From Gnetum montanum (lineage: Eukaryota > Streptophyta > Gnetopsida > Gnetales > Gnetaceae): a DNA stretch of 64,000 nucleotides. The stretch's first letter is position 1. Each line of letters opens with the position of its first letter. Shown in pieces: positions 45,136 to 58,210 of the stretch. The notes below the pieces were generated by a model. That model saw nothing but the letters and a program-made list of their open reading frames with translations. It had not been told where the DNA came from and did not search any database. The position numbers and the translations under genes were made by a program. Location: positions 1,549,051-1,613,050 of the forward strand of contig MNCI01017913.1 of NCBI GenBank assembly GCA_015680685.1. Reading direction: 5' to 3'.

Positions 45136-46590
45136 TAGTCCATAAAGCACATAAAAACATAATCATATCCATGAACTTGCTATCCAAAAATTATCCATAT
45201 AAAACCAAAATTTGGACTCCACAAAAAGATAGATGATTGTTGTATGATGAAATATCCTATCTCTAAAACATCCAAAAGAATGTCAAGTCAGACAAAACAA
45301 TATGTGGCCAAGAATATAATATGAATGATGGCCACTAGTATTCCAAATGATCTTGTACAAATTTTTAAAAGCATAAGTCACAACAAATAGGTAAGTCACA
45401 ACAAATAGTCTTCACAATATACAAACTTTATTCACAGAAGTCTTTAGATCCATATCATCAGTAATATAATAACCAAAACACTCTCGTCCTTTCTAGAGAT
45501 CAACAAAATGAGAATGCAAATTAATTCTACTGAAAGAAGAGAGAAATTACACATACATCTTGAAAATATCAGGAGGACATCCATAGGATTTGCTTAAGTC
45601 CTTGAAAATATCCAACATTCATAAGAGTAGTCAATGATGTAAAAATAGCTACATAAGTTATCATGCTTGATATCTCAAAAGATCAATAATCAAACATATC
45701 CACAACACATAAAGAAAATATATGCATCTATGCTAAACCAAAAGTACAACATAAAGGAACACATCTCAATGTAATATATCCTAAAATAGTTTATCCAAAT
45801 TTTACTTACCCATTTACCTTTGTATTTCCATTAGATTCCAACACAATATGAGTACAAGTTCTTGCTACTTGAATATCTATAAGAAAAATTTTATGAGTGT
45901 TCCCAGAGGACTTCCCCTACATAGGTAACCCAAAAGATGATGGATATGGATAAGGAATAGATGTCTTCTGTACATGTGCAACTACTCTTGCTAGCTCCTC
46001 TAAATCTAATGCATCTTTTGCTAATACAATAGTGTCATATCCCATTGTTCATCATTTTTCCTTTTGATCCATTGGGATGCTTTGGATATACAAAGTAAGT
46101 AGCAACATATTACTCCTAGGCTTGTTTTCTCCTAGTTCTTTATTCTTCATTGAGACAAGTAAATTCAAAGGCCACTAGAGCTTTGATGATCAATTTTTTT
46201 TGTTTTATTTGCAGCTCAACATATTGTGAGATCAAGTGTGGATTTCTTGGAATTTATCAAGATTTCCAATCAATAGAATCCATTCAATATATTTTGATAG
46301 CACTAGTATTTCCAAATTTAACTAATCAAAACCAAGTGAAGTAAGTCAAGGAAAAGAATTACAAACATACATATCATTCCTTAGCCTGCCTGCTTGTAAC
46401 TATTGATATGATTAAGTATGTTTAAGATGAGGTCCTCTATTGTAGAGTACCTCCTTTACTTGCATATGATCCTTACCTTTTCTAACATCAATATACTTAT
46501 TTGAATCCTTATTTCATTTAAGGTTATTACTACTTCATGCTTGTGTGCATTGAAATGAGAGGACTAATGTGTTCTCCTAGTCTTGTGTTC
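45136..46590. other. Unassigned AT-rich region
   Basis: No LTR end or pol motif is clear on either strand. It may contain the rest of H RT or the pol of the Copia-like element, decayed beyond reading by eye. Confidence 0.4.
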
Positions 46591-46599
46591 TAATCCTAC

Positions 46600-47648
46600 A
46601 ATATCACTAGTTATTTTATCAATATGTGTAGTTATCCTTTTCTCTTTCTTTTCTTCTTTGACTCTTCGAATCTTTCTAACCTATAAGGCACTCTTACTAG
46701 GCTTCTTTTGATAGGACCAAGAAGTCATGTTATTATGTTTCATCCTCAAATGACAATATGATTGTATATGCCCATACTTTCCATAGTAATAACACATATT
46801 TTTTTTTCATTCAAGCTAGATGATTAAACCTGAATGTATACTTTCATTTTGGTGAGGTACTTATAGATGTTTCATTTTTAGAACGATTTTTTAATCCTTT
46901 CTTGTCACTTGGGTCTCTACCTTATTCTAGGAAACTCATAAAGTCTCCTTCCCTCTTATGAGTCTTTCATTGATGAGCTTTGTGTATGTAAGTTGTTTGG
47001 AAATCTACTCATGGGAAACTATTAGTTTTTGATTCTTAGCCCTTAAGTCTAAGTTTTCCTTTGCTAGATCTAAGTATTTATAATTTAGTTAAGAAAATTC
47101 TAATTCTTTATATCTGAATTCCTTTCTTATCTCAATGGATAAATTTTTAAAGGAAATAATTTCATTCCATAATAAATCATACCTTTCTTTAAGCATACCT
47201 CAAATTCTTTAGGTTCTTCATTAGAGATTAGATCATTGATGAGTTATTGATTTGCTAAGGCTATGCATAAAAGATGTGAATCTTTGGATGTATTAGTAGT
47301 TTCTTCATCATCATCCAAACTTGTATAAATGTTCTTTTCTCTCCTTTCTTCACTTGACTCTATCTCTTGTAATCTACAAATACTAAGGCATTCGAAGCTC
47401 ACATGGCCTCTTCTAGCACATATCCAACACTCTATAGAAGAGGTATCAAGATTAGAAATTTTGAATTGCTTACCTTTTATCTTACCTTTGCTGTGCATTA
47501 TGTTGTTAACAAGTTGAGTGTAACCCTATAAGATGGATTCCCATACTTCAAACTACATGGATTCAAAGAATCCTTGCATTGTAGCTTTTTAGTATGTAAA
47601 TTTGATCCCATCAAATATTAGTGGCTTAGTGTATGATGCTCCTTCCAT
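46600..47648 (-). pseudogene. Copia/SIRE-like gag remnant
   Basis: Start at minus ATG 47648 (MEGASYTKPLIFDG, then FTY-KATMQGFFESM and VWESIL), the usual N-terminus of Copia gag. A CCHC knuckle CWICARRGHVSFEC lies at about 47430-47390 and an acidic stretch (SLDDDEETT) follows. A coiled-coil region (YDLLWNEIISFKNLSIEIRK, LDLAKENLDLRAKNQK) comes next. A second knuckle at about 46790-46750 has lost one cysteine (CYYYGKYGHIQSYC). Two knuckles separated by a long coiled coil are typical of the SIRE/Maximus lineage. No pol was recognised downstream. Confidence 0.75.
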
Positions 47649-47691
47649 TATTTGATCTTGATTTAGTATGCTTTAAACTAGGAGTACCAAG

Positions 47692-47705
47692 CTTTGATGT
47701 TACTT
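47692..47705 (-). promoter_or_regulatory. Decayed initiator-Met primer site of the Copia-like element
   Basis: Minus strand AGTAACATCAAAGC precedes gag by about 45 bases and resembles TGGTATCAGAGC; weak but in the right place. Confidence 0.35.
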
Positions 47706-47850
47706 GAAGGTTGAGAACTTAGAATAGATATTGAATAAGTTCCACCAATTATAATCAAAACTACACACAAATATATGTGGTCATCTAGCATGGATACATC
47801 TACACTCAGAAGGGAGAATCCTTGCATACCTTTGAACTTTTTTTATTTAA

Positions 47851-48056
47851 AAATGTGATTTCAAGGATAGCCCAACCTTTACAATGTTTGAGCTTTGTAA
47901 GGGGTATTTTCACATAGAAACATACCCAACCACGCAAGGTCCCAACAAGCTCAAAATGTGGTTTCAAGGATATCACAACCTATCCAATAACTTGAGCTTT
48001 GCTTAGGGTGTTTTCCCTCAAGAAACATACCCAACCCCTCTAGGTCACCACAAGCT
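47851..48056. repeat. 103-bp tandem duplication
   Basis: Units start AAATGTGATTTCAAGGATAG (47851) and AAATGTGGTTTCAAGGATAT (47954); both contain GAGCTTTG, AAACATACCCAACC and CAAGCT words. Probably inside the LTR of the Copia-like element. Confidence 0.8.
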
Positions 48057-48579
48057 TAAGGGATGCCTTCTCGTAGGAAGCACATTAACCCTACATAGCT
48101 TACAAATAGATAAAAGAAAGATCATGAAGAAAATGTATTGAAATTATACATTTCTTACTTTGAGGCTCTTAATAATTATAGTATTTAATTCAAAAAAAAA
48201 GAATTGAAGAATAAATTGATTCAAACGATGTGTACAATGAGGGAAATATTCATTTGAACAATGCTTTCTTTTTCACAAAGATATCTCTTTTATAATATTT
48301 TTTCTTGTCAAATAACTGTTGGAGTTTATACAATGATTAAAAAATGTCTAGTTGGGATGTCTCACTTGAGCCTAAGACATGTTGCTAACTTTATGGTGCT
48401 TGTAGCTGGGAAATCTCACTAAATTGAGACATATTTGATGAGACATCTTACTAAAATTGGGACATCTTACATGAGATGTCTTAACAAGGATATCTCAACT
48501 AGTATTCAGACATCTACTATTTTCTTGGGATGTATTTCCTTAGTCTTGCATGGTCACTCAATCAAAATTTCCAATTTGG
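48057..48579. other. Region rich in AGACATCT/AGATGTCT words left of D
   Basis: 48340-48545 carries about seven variants of GACATCT or GATGTCT on both strands. No gene seen. Confidence 0.45.
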
Positions 48580-49630
48580 TGTAGGGTCAGCTCTTTTGAT
48601 CCCTTTGTTCTAGCCTACATGTTGTGTGTCTTTTTGTGTTAATTTTGTTAGGATGATTATTGGATGTTTTGGCATGTTTTAGAGTGTTTGTGTCTTATTG
48701 GGATGAGTTTAGGAGGTTCCAGGATCTATGGGAACTTGCTGGGAGGCATTAAAAGGCTCCAAACATTGAAAGAAGCACTTTTATTTTTGGCACCTTCAAA
48801 AGAGATGTCTCCATAGGAATATAGACATCTCCCTAGAGAAGTCCTCCCAAAGACATCTTCCCTAAAGAGTAGACATCTACCAGAAATAGTAGAAGTCTCT
48901 CCTAAAAGTAGGGCTTTCATAGTAGATGTCCTAGCAAAGCTAGACATTATCCAAACACATGGGAAAACTTCCAAAAATTTTGTTTCTATTTGGGAGAACA
49001 AAATAAAGATGGAAATTGCCAAATCAAGATAGAAATAGTTGGGAAGAAGGTGAGAAGACTTGGGAAACATCTAAAGAACCTTAAGTTGAGTTGAGGAAAG
49101 GTTTCTAGGATTTTTACCTTCTAGTTGCTTATAAATATTGATGTAATTCATCATTGTTAGTGTTGAAGTGCCAATTTCTACAATGCTAAGAATCATAGTT
49201 CCAAGTGCTAGGGTGCCAAGGGCCAAAGTGCAAATGTTGAAGCCCAAAAATCCCAACAAAGTGCAAGAGGGAGAGATCTTGAGGCAAGAGAGCTTGTGCT
49301 AGAATAGAGCTTATGTAAGGAAGTTGAGTGAAAGACAAGAAAGAGCACTTGGGAGAGGTTAGAATAATTTCTTATAAGTGTCTTATCTTGAGCTTGGACT
49401 CCATTGTGAACAATTAAGAATTAAGAGGGGATAAGTATGGCCTCTAAGATCCTTGGAAGAGTTTTAAGTTAAGCTTGGCTTCTCATCTTTGATGTAGTTT
49501 CTACATATTTTGAGAATTATCTTAATATAAGGGAGATTTTCTCCATTTTATTGTGTTATTATTATTTTCTAATCTATATCTACTTGGAAGTTATGGAATG
49601 GATCCTAATAGGATTTATCAAGGTGCAACA
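48580..49630 (+). repeat. Element D 5' LTR
   Basis: TGTAGGGTCAGC...CAAGGTGCAACA, collinear with 51448-52458 (shared GGTTCCAGGATCTATGGGAA, GTAGGGCTTTCATAGTAGA). U3 has repeated AGACATCT. Confidence 0.85.
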
Positions 49631-49643
49631 ACCTTGAACCAAA

Positions 49644-49656
49644 TTGGTATTGGAGC
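49644..49656 (+). promoter_or_regulatory. Element D primer-binding site (initiator Met tRNA)
   Basis: TTGGTATTGGAGC, 13 bases past the LTR end; differs from TTGGTATCAGAGC at two positions, both transitions. Confidence 0.75.
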
Positions 49657-49775
49657 AAAGGTTTAGGGGTTTCCACACTTTTATGTTAAAGCTTGGTATT
49701 TTCCCTGAATGAAAGGAAAATTATTGTGGATATTTGTGTATTTTCTTTTGGATATCATTCTTGTTTATTTAGTTA

Positions 49776-51130
49776 TGGGAATAAAGAATAAGACATATCA
49801 AGAGCTTAGATAAGAGCATAAAGAATTTAAGAACTCATTTAAAGCTTTTGTGGTTGAAATGCAAGAAGTTCTTTTTAAAGTAAAGGTTCACAAGCACAAA
49901 GAGTTTGCAGAAACTTTAGAAAGGGCTATGGAGAAATTCAATACTAACATGAGAAATATTTTGAGGAAAATTAATAGAATATCTTCTAGCCATCAAGAAG
50001 GAAATGAAGATGAAGGATTTGATGAATTAGAGATCAATAAGAAAAGAAGTTCTAAAGTATCTCTTTTTGAGAAAAGGAGTACTCAATACTCATGGATTTG
50101 AAGGAAGTGAACCAAGAGCTTCATAAAAGGAACCAAAAGATATTCAAAGTCCAAGATGGTATATGTTTCTAGTTAAGAAGACTTCTTACCTTGTGAGTCA
50201 TGGGAGGTGAAGGATCAAAGTAAAAAGAGTGGCAAAGATCAAGGGACTTCTTCAAGGAGGATCAAGGGTAGCACTAGAATGTATGATAGTCATTCCTTTT
50301 GCAATTGTTCTACACCTTGTGGCAAGGGAAGGGAGATTCTTAGTCAAGTTGAGACTATCTCATGGAAGAGATGTGATTCTTCTAGTCAAGTTATGTGAAA
50401 TAATGATTTCTTTAATGATGTTTTTGATGAATCTAATGTTAGGGTCATGGAGGAGAGTTTACATTTTGAGTTGGTATCTCCATAGTGGGATGAAGAGCTT
50501 TTTGATGATTCCTTTGAAGAGGGAAAACCATTGGAATCAGGAACTCCTATTTGAGATCTTGAATCTTCAAGATTTGATGAGATTGGAAAATCACTCATTG
50601 AAGATCAAGTTGAACAAAAGATGAATGTGTGAAGCCATGAAGAGATACGTAAGAGTGATCTTGACCTTGTTGATAGTAGTAATGTCTCTCATGTTGAAGT
50701 TAGTGTGATGGATGCTAGTTTTTCACTTTAGCTTGATAGTGGTTTGTTAAATGATAATGATGAACATCATGATCATTGTGAGGATTATGATGAGATTGAG
50801 AGTCATATTGTAACTTTTGATGCCATTGTTAGTGAGAAGAAGACTAATAATGGTAAATTGTTTGATGATGATGGCTATTGGAATAGTCATTATGGAAGGT
50901 CATTATTGATGTAAGTGAAGACATTAATGATGATATGATTTTCCAAAATTTGAGATGCTTGTTATTGATTATAAAAATGATAAATTTATGAAGTATATTG
51001 ATGGATTTGATTATCTTGGCTGTAAAATGGAGTGTAGCATGAAGGCAATCCACATGATGGTGATGAAAGAAAGCTAAGTGGTAGTCTTCCAAACACTAAG
51101 AAGAAGAAGGTGAAAAAGAGGAGAAATAAG
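49776..51130 (+). pseudogene. Element D gag-like frame, decayed
   Basis: MGIKNKTYQELR, then an open run from 49850 (EMQEVLFKVKVHKHKEFAE, LERAMEKFNTNMRNILRKIN, SSHQEGNEDEGFDELEI), a basic Ser/Lys stretch, an acidic part (RVMEESLHFELVSP, WDEELFDDSFEEGKP at about 50440-50530) and a lysine-rich end (TKKKKVKKRRNKQRKD at about 51090-51140). It resembles a coiled-coil gag without a zinc knuckle. Frame shifts at about 50110 and 50400. Confidence 0.55.
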
Positions 51131-51424
51131 CAAAGAAAGGATGTTGAATTAAGAAGGCCTAATCCTTTTTCTTTTTCTTATTATTTATTTTTGTAGGTTT
51201 GAGTCATCATGTAGATGCAAGGGAAGCATTCCAAAGAGATGTTTAGATGAAGGAAGCATGGTGGGGCATGAGGACAAACCCCCATGAGCAAGGAAAGTTC
51301 AAAACCAAATTATTTAATGATATTTATTCTCATGTTTATAATGCATTGAGTCATGATTATTATGATGGCCTTGAGTCATGGGGGCATGGATCCTTCTAGT
51401 TTGTGAAAGGTCATGAAGCATGCC

Positions 51425-51447
51425 ATTTTTAAGGGTGGAAGAGCAGG
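51425..51447 (+). promoter_or_regulatory. Polypurine-like tract of element D
   Basis: AAGGGTGGAAGAGCAGG lies at the 3' LTR boundary. Confidence 0.5.
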
Positions 51448-52458
51448 TATAGGGATACCTTGTTCAATCCCCTTTTTCTACCCTACATGCTATGTGTTGT
51501 TTTGTGTTGCTTTTGTTGAGGATGACTTTTGGATGTTTTGGCATGTTTTGAAGTGTTTTTGGTTTATTTTGATAAGTTTAGAAGGTTCCAGGATCTATGG
51601 GAACTTGTTGGAAGGTATTCAAAGGCTCTTGACATCAAAAAGAGCACTTTTATTTTTGGAACCTTTAGAAAAGACATCTCCCTAGAAAGATAGATGTTTT
51701 CCTAGAGACATCTTTCCTAAAGAGTATATGTTTATCAAAAGCAATAGAGGTCTATCCCAAAAGTAGGGCTTTCATAGTAGACATCCCAGCAAAGCTAGAG
51801 ATGGCCTAAACACATGAAAAAACTTTTGAAAACACTTTTCAAATTTAGAAAATAGCCAAAGAAAGATGGAAACAATTGAAGAAAGATGGAAATATCTAGG
51901 GAGAAGATAAGAAGACTTGAAAAACATCTAAAGAACCTCAAGTTGAGTTGAGGAGAGGTTTCTAGGATTTTTACCTTATGGTTGCTTATAAAGATTGATG
52001 TAATTCACCGTTGTTAGTGCTAAAGTGCCATGTGTTGTAGTGCCAACAACCAAAGTGCAAACACTAAAGGCCAAACATCCTAATAGAGGGAAAGAGAGAG
52101 AGATCTTGAGGGAAGAGAGATTGTGCAAGAATAGAGCTTGTGCAAGGAAGTTGAGTGAAAGGTAAGGTAGAGCACTTGAGAGAGGTTAGGAGAATCTCTT
52201 ATAAGTATCTTGTCTTGAGCTTGGGCTCCATTGTGAGAAATTGAGGATTAAGAGGGGATAAGTGTGGCCTCTAAGATCTGTGGGAGAGTTGTGAGTTGAG
52301 CTTAGTTCCTCATCTTTGATGTATTTTTTAATGTAATTTAAGAATTATCCTAATATAAGGAAGATTTCCTCCATTTTATTATCTTATTCTTATTTTCTAA
52401 GCTAGATCTACTTGGAAGTTATGGATTGGATCCTATTGGGTTCTATCAAGATGTAACA
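51448..52458 (+). repeat. Element D 3' LTR
   Basis: Starts TATAGGGATACC (TG mutated to TA), ends CAAGATGTAACA. Confidence 0.85.
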
Positions 52459-54399
52459 TCCATGCATCATAATTCTCCATTTTCAAAGATTTTGACATAC
52501 CAAAAGATCAACATACTCTTCGATGTCAATGCCTACATCACATAAGATATATAAATATAGAAGTTAGTCCATTGAACGAGTAGGAAAAACAAACTACAAC
52601 CAATTCCTTAAGGATTTTGGAAACCATTAGGTATCTTGATAATCATGCACAAGGATATTTGCATTCAAAGAGTTAATACCAGATAGCCAAATAATTGAAC
52701 AATAACTATTAATAAACTAAAAAATTAAATAAATAATATCAAATGACTAAGGCATCCAAACATAATTTCACCATAACTCAAAATCCAATTTTTGGAAGCT
52801 AGCATCTTTTATTAGTTTTCAAAATACCAAAGTTAAGATGTTTAGTTTTTATGCATAAAAAATTTTATTCAAATACAATAACAAAAAAATAAAAATGCTT
52901 GAATGACTTATTTATTGTTTCTTAAATTCAACATAAATGTTAGCTACCAACATTGCCTTTGTAATATCTCATTCCTAAATATGGAGTAGAGTTCTATTAT
53001 AATATGTAAACTATATATTTAACCTTTGTATGAAGAAGTGTCTCATTATAAGAAGTTGTGACCTTGGGGACCTACCTATGGAATTTAAGACTAGAAACTT
53101 AGAAATCATGTTAACATCAAGTTGTAGAGCCAAAAATGCTGAGTAACAAGAGTAGGGTAAAGTGTGATAAGAAGGAAGTGGTCACCTCTCTAGTCTTAGC
53201 TCCTACCCATGCTGGTAGTTATGGATTCTCTAAGGGTTCTAAAAGTTATAGGAAAATAACCCTAGGATCCCTATTTCAAAATGTATTCTATCACATTCAT
53301 CATTAGTAAATTTTATTCTTGTTTCTTTTTTCTTATATCATAGTGCTATTTATTTTCTTTTAAGCATATTATTTGTGTACTAGTGAAGAATTATTATTAA
53401 TCCTTGACATCTAGAAATAAGATGTCAAAATTTATATTAGAGTAAACCATGATCTAGGAACTCAGATTTTATTTAAGTGAAATGTAAGAATCAATGTTCT
53501 ATTAAACATTTAGAACTATGTACATCAATTTAAAGAAGTATGAAAATAATAATTATGAATAAATGAGATGAGGAAGGATAATAAATTAAAAGTAAAAGAG
53601 AAATATGCAAAAATAAAGAGGTTAAAATTTCATCCTAAAGAAATGTATCAGCTCTTCCATCATCTTTGGTTTGTTAAAATTATTTTTTTGAAGTAGATTG
53701 CAACATGTAACCAACCCACTATTAAGTTAATGGATGTATTTAGTAGTGCTACTTACAACCTCAGAATTTTAAACATTCAAAAGCTCTATGTTTAGTAATT
53801 TAACCTGAGCATAATGTTGAGAAACATATTCTTGAATTTGTTTCTTCCTCTACACATACAGAGAAATCAAAACATGGAAGTTAGATATGGAGAAGAAAAA
53901 TGATAATAAAGGAAAACATAAGTAAAAATAAAAAATTCAATTCTTACATAAAGAAAATTTCATGATGAAATGTATAAAAAAATAGAATAGTCCTTTTTAA
54001 ATAGAACTTAGGATGCTCTTAGTGATTTGATCACTAAGATGTTGTTGTCGCACCAGAAAAGTTTGGTCATTGGAAAATTGAAGATTGTAGATGTGGAATA
54101 GTTTTGAACTTATATCCCATAGGCCTCCAAGAAATAAGATCCAAGGCACCTTGGATGGTTTGGCAAATCTACCAAGGACTTGAAGAGTATAAACAGGGGT
54201 AAAAAGAAATGTAAATACTACAAATCTAATTTATAAAAAAAATACATAAAATAAAATTATAACAACATTACACAACAAAGAACTATGAAATTTATAATAA
54301 TGAAATATTGTGAATAAACAAAGTTTAGAATGTGTACAAGTGGTGCTTGGGGTATTAGGGGTTTGCCTTGATGAAGTTTGAAGCTTGTTGAAGCCTATA
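52459..54399. other. Unassigned AT-rich region
   Basis: About 1.9 kb with no recognisable domain, LTR end or long frame on either strand. Confidence 0.5.
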
Positions 54400-55423
54400 T
54401 TTTTGCACACCACAGTTAGCTCCATGTTCTAGGTACTTCCCAACTCCCATAATTGAAACACCTCACAGGTTTCTCCCATAAATCTATAGCATTGATCAAA
54501 AGAGAAAAATATGTGTGATGGACTTTTGTCACAAAAGAGGGTACCATGTTGGGAGTCTTGATGTCCAGTAGCCCATTGTTGTTCTAAACACTTTTACACA
54601 AGCCTTAAGGTTATAAGTGGTTTAAAATAGCTACAAGAACCACACTCAAGAATTTCTCTAAAAGCTTTTTTTGTTCAAATTTTTTAAGCTTAGGAATTTA
54701 AAAAGGGATGGAATCCTTTCAAGGTGTTTAGAACTAGTTTCTATAGGTTATATGATTGCTGAATTATGGCTATAAATTTCTATCATGATTTTTGATAATT
54801 TGATGTCACATGTAGATGTGGCAGGTGTTTGACTCTAGTGTAGTTGCTATTTTTGATAAGTTTTGATACCCCCAAGGTACCAAAACCATGTTTTTTATTA
54901 AAAATTGTAAATGACATTTCCAATGACACTAGCTTCTCCCATCAAAATTGGCCTTCTAGTAGTAACATTGGAGTCATAGGGGTAATGTTGAGATTAGTTG
55001 AAGATAGAAATCCAATCACTTCAACGTTGGCCTTGATGTGGCAACCTTGGCCTTGTGGTGACTACACTAGTCATAGTTGGGGGAATGATAGTCAAACCCC
55101 CTAATGCTAGGCATAGGTGCTTCTAGTGTAGTAATGGTCATACCCCCCCCACAAAACCCATAAAAATGCCAATTTTGGTAGTTCAAAAGGTATGTTTGAC
55201 CTTCCCAAGGCCAAATATAGACATGGTAGGACTTTTTCCACTTATCAAGCAAGGATATAATATCTTATGGAGGATTTTTTAGCACCATAAGTTAAAGTAT
55301 GTGAAATTGCATCCCTTGAATTAGAATCTTCACACTTTATGATGAAATTCTAGCCTTGGGCTTTATGGGGTGAAGTTTAAAAGGCCAACAAGGCTTTAAC
55401 ATCCATTTCCTTAGTGGTGATTC
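54400..55423 (-). repeat. Element E 3' LTR, far end unresolved
   Basis: Minus strand: CAACAAAGAGAAACCAA followed by TGAATCACCACTAAGG at 55423 reproduces the polypurine tract/LTR junction of A, B and C. The other LTR end was not found; the left limit given is arbitrary. Confidence 0.45.
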
Positions 55424-55445
55424 ATTGGTTTCTCTTTGTTGATGT
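55424..55445 (-). promoter_or_regulatory. Polypurine tract of element E
   Basis: Minus strand ATCAACAAAGAGAAACCAA, one of the clearest links between E and the A/B/C family. Confidence 0.6.
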
Positions 55446-56454
55446 TTTGAGAATTGATCTTAGAGACATCGACAAAGAGCACAAGATACCACTGTATGTC
55501 CATCACCATCATTCCATCTCTACACTCAATCTAGTAGTGTCAAATCATGACAAAGAGTGTTTGTTATGGTGAGAAAAATGAGATGATATAGGATAAAGGT
55601 AATGTGAGGTTATGTATAAATGGTCATAAGTTTAACAATAATTTCCAATTGTTAACACCATGGTTACTGTTATGGCACTAACATGTTGAATGATCAATGA
55701 GGCATTTGCACTTCATGTCTTTATGATAAGGGTCACTTGATAATGTTTTTGAGGGATCAATACCTCACTCCAAGGTTTGTTAGGCAATTAGGCTTCTCCC
55801 TTTTCATGTTTTGAGCTATTTATCTATCTCTTGGTCTTCATTAGCCTTTTGGCTCCTTGGTAGTTTTCTTCTTCATTTTTCTAAGATGAAACCTTCATTG
55901 GGTTTTATTACCAAGAATGGGCTTGATTTTATTTTCCTATTAAATGATATGTGTTACATTCAATAGACTTGATAGTGAAGCATGATGAAGAAAATGTCAC
56001 ATGACCATAATATATGAATGTCAAACATTGGTCATCACTATTTTTTGAGGTGATGAATATTATAATTAGGATACATGGTTGAGCTCAATAAGGTGTGATG
56101 GAAATGATGTGAACAAATGCTCTTAGCACAATAGGACAAGCTAACCAAATCTTACACATCAAGATCACATGATAACTTACTACTATGATGAGTTGCACCT
56201 TTATGATGTTTTCATCCTTCATCCTATAAGCACAAATCCAAGATAACAAGAAAAATAAGACAAAAGAAGTATGTTGTTACATGACAATGCATAAGATGAT
56301 ATAAGATAATCAGCAGACTAGGTCACCATAGGTCATCATTATTACAAATTTTTATAGCTTATTTATTATGCTGAATAAGGAGAGATAGAGAAAGATCATG
56401 CAAGCTCACTTGCCATTATTTGTAAGGGTGTTGATGTTAACTATTCTACCTATA
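55446..56454 (-). other. Element E 3' untranslated region
   Basis: No gene seen. Unlike A, B and C it shows no array of hairpin plus TTAAACTAGC units. Confidence 0.5.
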
Positions 56455-57735
56455 AAGAATATTGCATTAGATGTAGTATGATTTTAGATAGGAATGGTTG
56501 GCCAAATTGGCCAATTCATTCCCATCCATGTCTGCTATTCTAAAAGATCCATTGCCAAAATACTTGGTGATCAAGAAAGGTCCTTCCTATTTGGCTAAGA
56601 ACTTGTCCATGTATTCATGAATAACCTTGAGGACTAGGCCTCCTTCCTTGATCACTTTTTTCTTAAGGTTATGATGATGCTGTTGTTTTCTACCTCTCTT
56701 GGTACCACTTGATATGGACAAGCATTTGTACCCATTTCTCTTCCACCAAATCCAAGTTGATGATGCACAACTCTTTATTTTTCTCATCATTTATGAAGTT
56801 TGATAACACCACTCTGAGCAATGGAACCTACAATTCAAAAGGTAAAATTACTTCAAATCAATAAACCAAGATATATGAAGTTACACTAGTTGTGCTTTGA
56901 AAGATGGTTCAGTAGGTCCTAAGTTCATAGACAAGCCACTCATGCCACATGCATTTGCTATTATTAAACATATTTTTTAGAAAGTTTAAAATGAACTTTT
57001 TTAAGCTTCAACTTTTCCATTGGCTTGAGGGTAGTAAGGTGACAAAAAGGAATGTTTAATAAGTAGGTCTTGACAAAAGCTTTCATTTCATGGCTACTAA
57101 ATTATGGTCCATTATCTATGACTATGATCAAGGGTATGCCAAAATGAGATACTATGTCATTGAGTATAAATCTATGACTTATTGGGATGTTTTATTCCTT
57201 CGGGAAATAACTTCAATCCACTTTGTAAAGTATTCAGTTGTAGTGATGACGAAATTATGCCTTGTAGAAGACTTAGGTGTTATAGATCTAATGATGTCCA
57301 ATCCCCACTGTTGAAATGGCCAAGTTATTTGAGTAGTGTGTAACTTAGTTGGTGGCATGTGTATCAAGTTTCTATGTCATTAATAGAAGTCACACATTTT
57401 AACCTTATGCAAGTAGTCACTTTTCATATAGGGCCAATAATAGCCTAGTCTCCTAATTTTAGTGGCCATGGCTTTGGGTCCTATATGTCCCCCATATACA
57501 TCCTCATGAACTTGCTCAAGGACTATGTGAGCTTTGGTCTTACCCAAGCATACTAATAATATGACATTGTAAGACCATTGATGTAAAGTGTTATCGACTA
57601 GGATATAATATTTTGACTTGTTACGTACAATGTCCCTTTGAGAAGTAATTAGGCCTTGTGGGGATTCACCATGCATTAGGTAAAACTTGATATCATAATA
57701 TGATTCCTTTGGGGAAGTAGTATGAATCATGGCTA
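56455..57735 (-). pseudogene. Element E integrase, decayed
   Basis: High to low: YYDIKFYLMHGE, VHEDVYGGHIGPKAMATKIR, GYYWPYMKSDYLHKVK and CDFY (last zinc cysteine lost, as in A); core start WGLDIIRSITPKS (57310) and TEYFTKWIEV; PYYPQANGKVEA with the catalytic Glu (about 57020); tail VIKEGGLVLKVIHEYMDKFL (56650-56590) and GNELANLANHSYLK near 56480. Stops and shifts throughout. Confidence 0.87.
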
Positions 57736-57739
57736 TGGA

Positions 57740-58210
57740 GTTTTCTTCTATGTTCTATGTGATGGGAATAGTACAATTTATAGTAAAGAAAGGTAATTTT
57801 CTAAATACATATGGTGTCATACTAAGTGCTAATGTCATAATGGCATTGGCTAACATGTTCTCAATTTGAGATATGTGTTGGATATAAATATTTGTAAATT
57901 ATTACAACAGGTTCCTTTCTAGGTCATAGTAAGGTTACAAATGTTTAGCTTTACAAGTGTAAACCTTGGTCACTTGGTTAACTACAAGTTGTAAATTACC
58001 TTTTATCATTAGGTGCTTGATCCCTTGGTCATGAGTTACCATCATTCCACTAATCAATCCTTCATACTCTACAATGTTTTTGGTGCATGAGAATTGAAAA
58101 TGGTAAGAGAAGGTTTGGATCTAGCTAGATGGGAATGTTATGATGGTAGTAGTGTTGGCCCCATGGGTAGTTGAATCTCCATCAAAGTGCATGATTTTCT
58201 CATAATCCTT
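57740..58210 (-). pseudogene. Element E second RNase H (aRNH), decayed
   Basis: MHFDGDSTTHGANTTTIITF (about 58190-58125) keeps the DG-x-S/T acidic motif. Downstream parts correspond in order to B 20250-20620, including a QLVVNQVTKVYTCKA-like segment near 57960. Confidence 0.75.

Larger units (their letters stand above)
48580..52458 (+). mobile_element. Element D, small non-autonomous LTR retrotransposon
   Basis: Two LTRs (48580-49630 and 51448-52458) flank a 1.8-kb interior with a Met-type primer site, a gag-like frame and a purine-rich tract, but no protease, RT or integrase. No matching target-site duplication is visible (TTTGG and TCCAT flank it). The element would depend on enzymes supplied in trans. 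Confidence 0.82.

Noticed and set aside
48575-52463. Target-site duplication for element D
   Set aside because: TTTGG and TCCAT do not match; the left LTR boundary may be off by a few bases.
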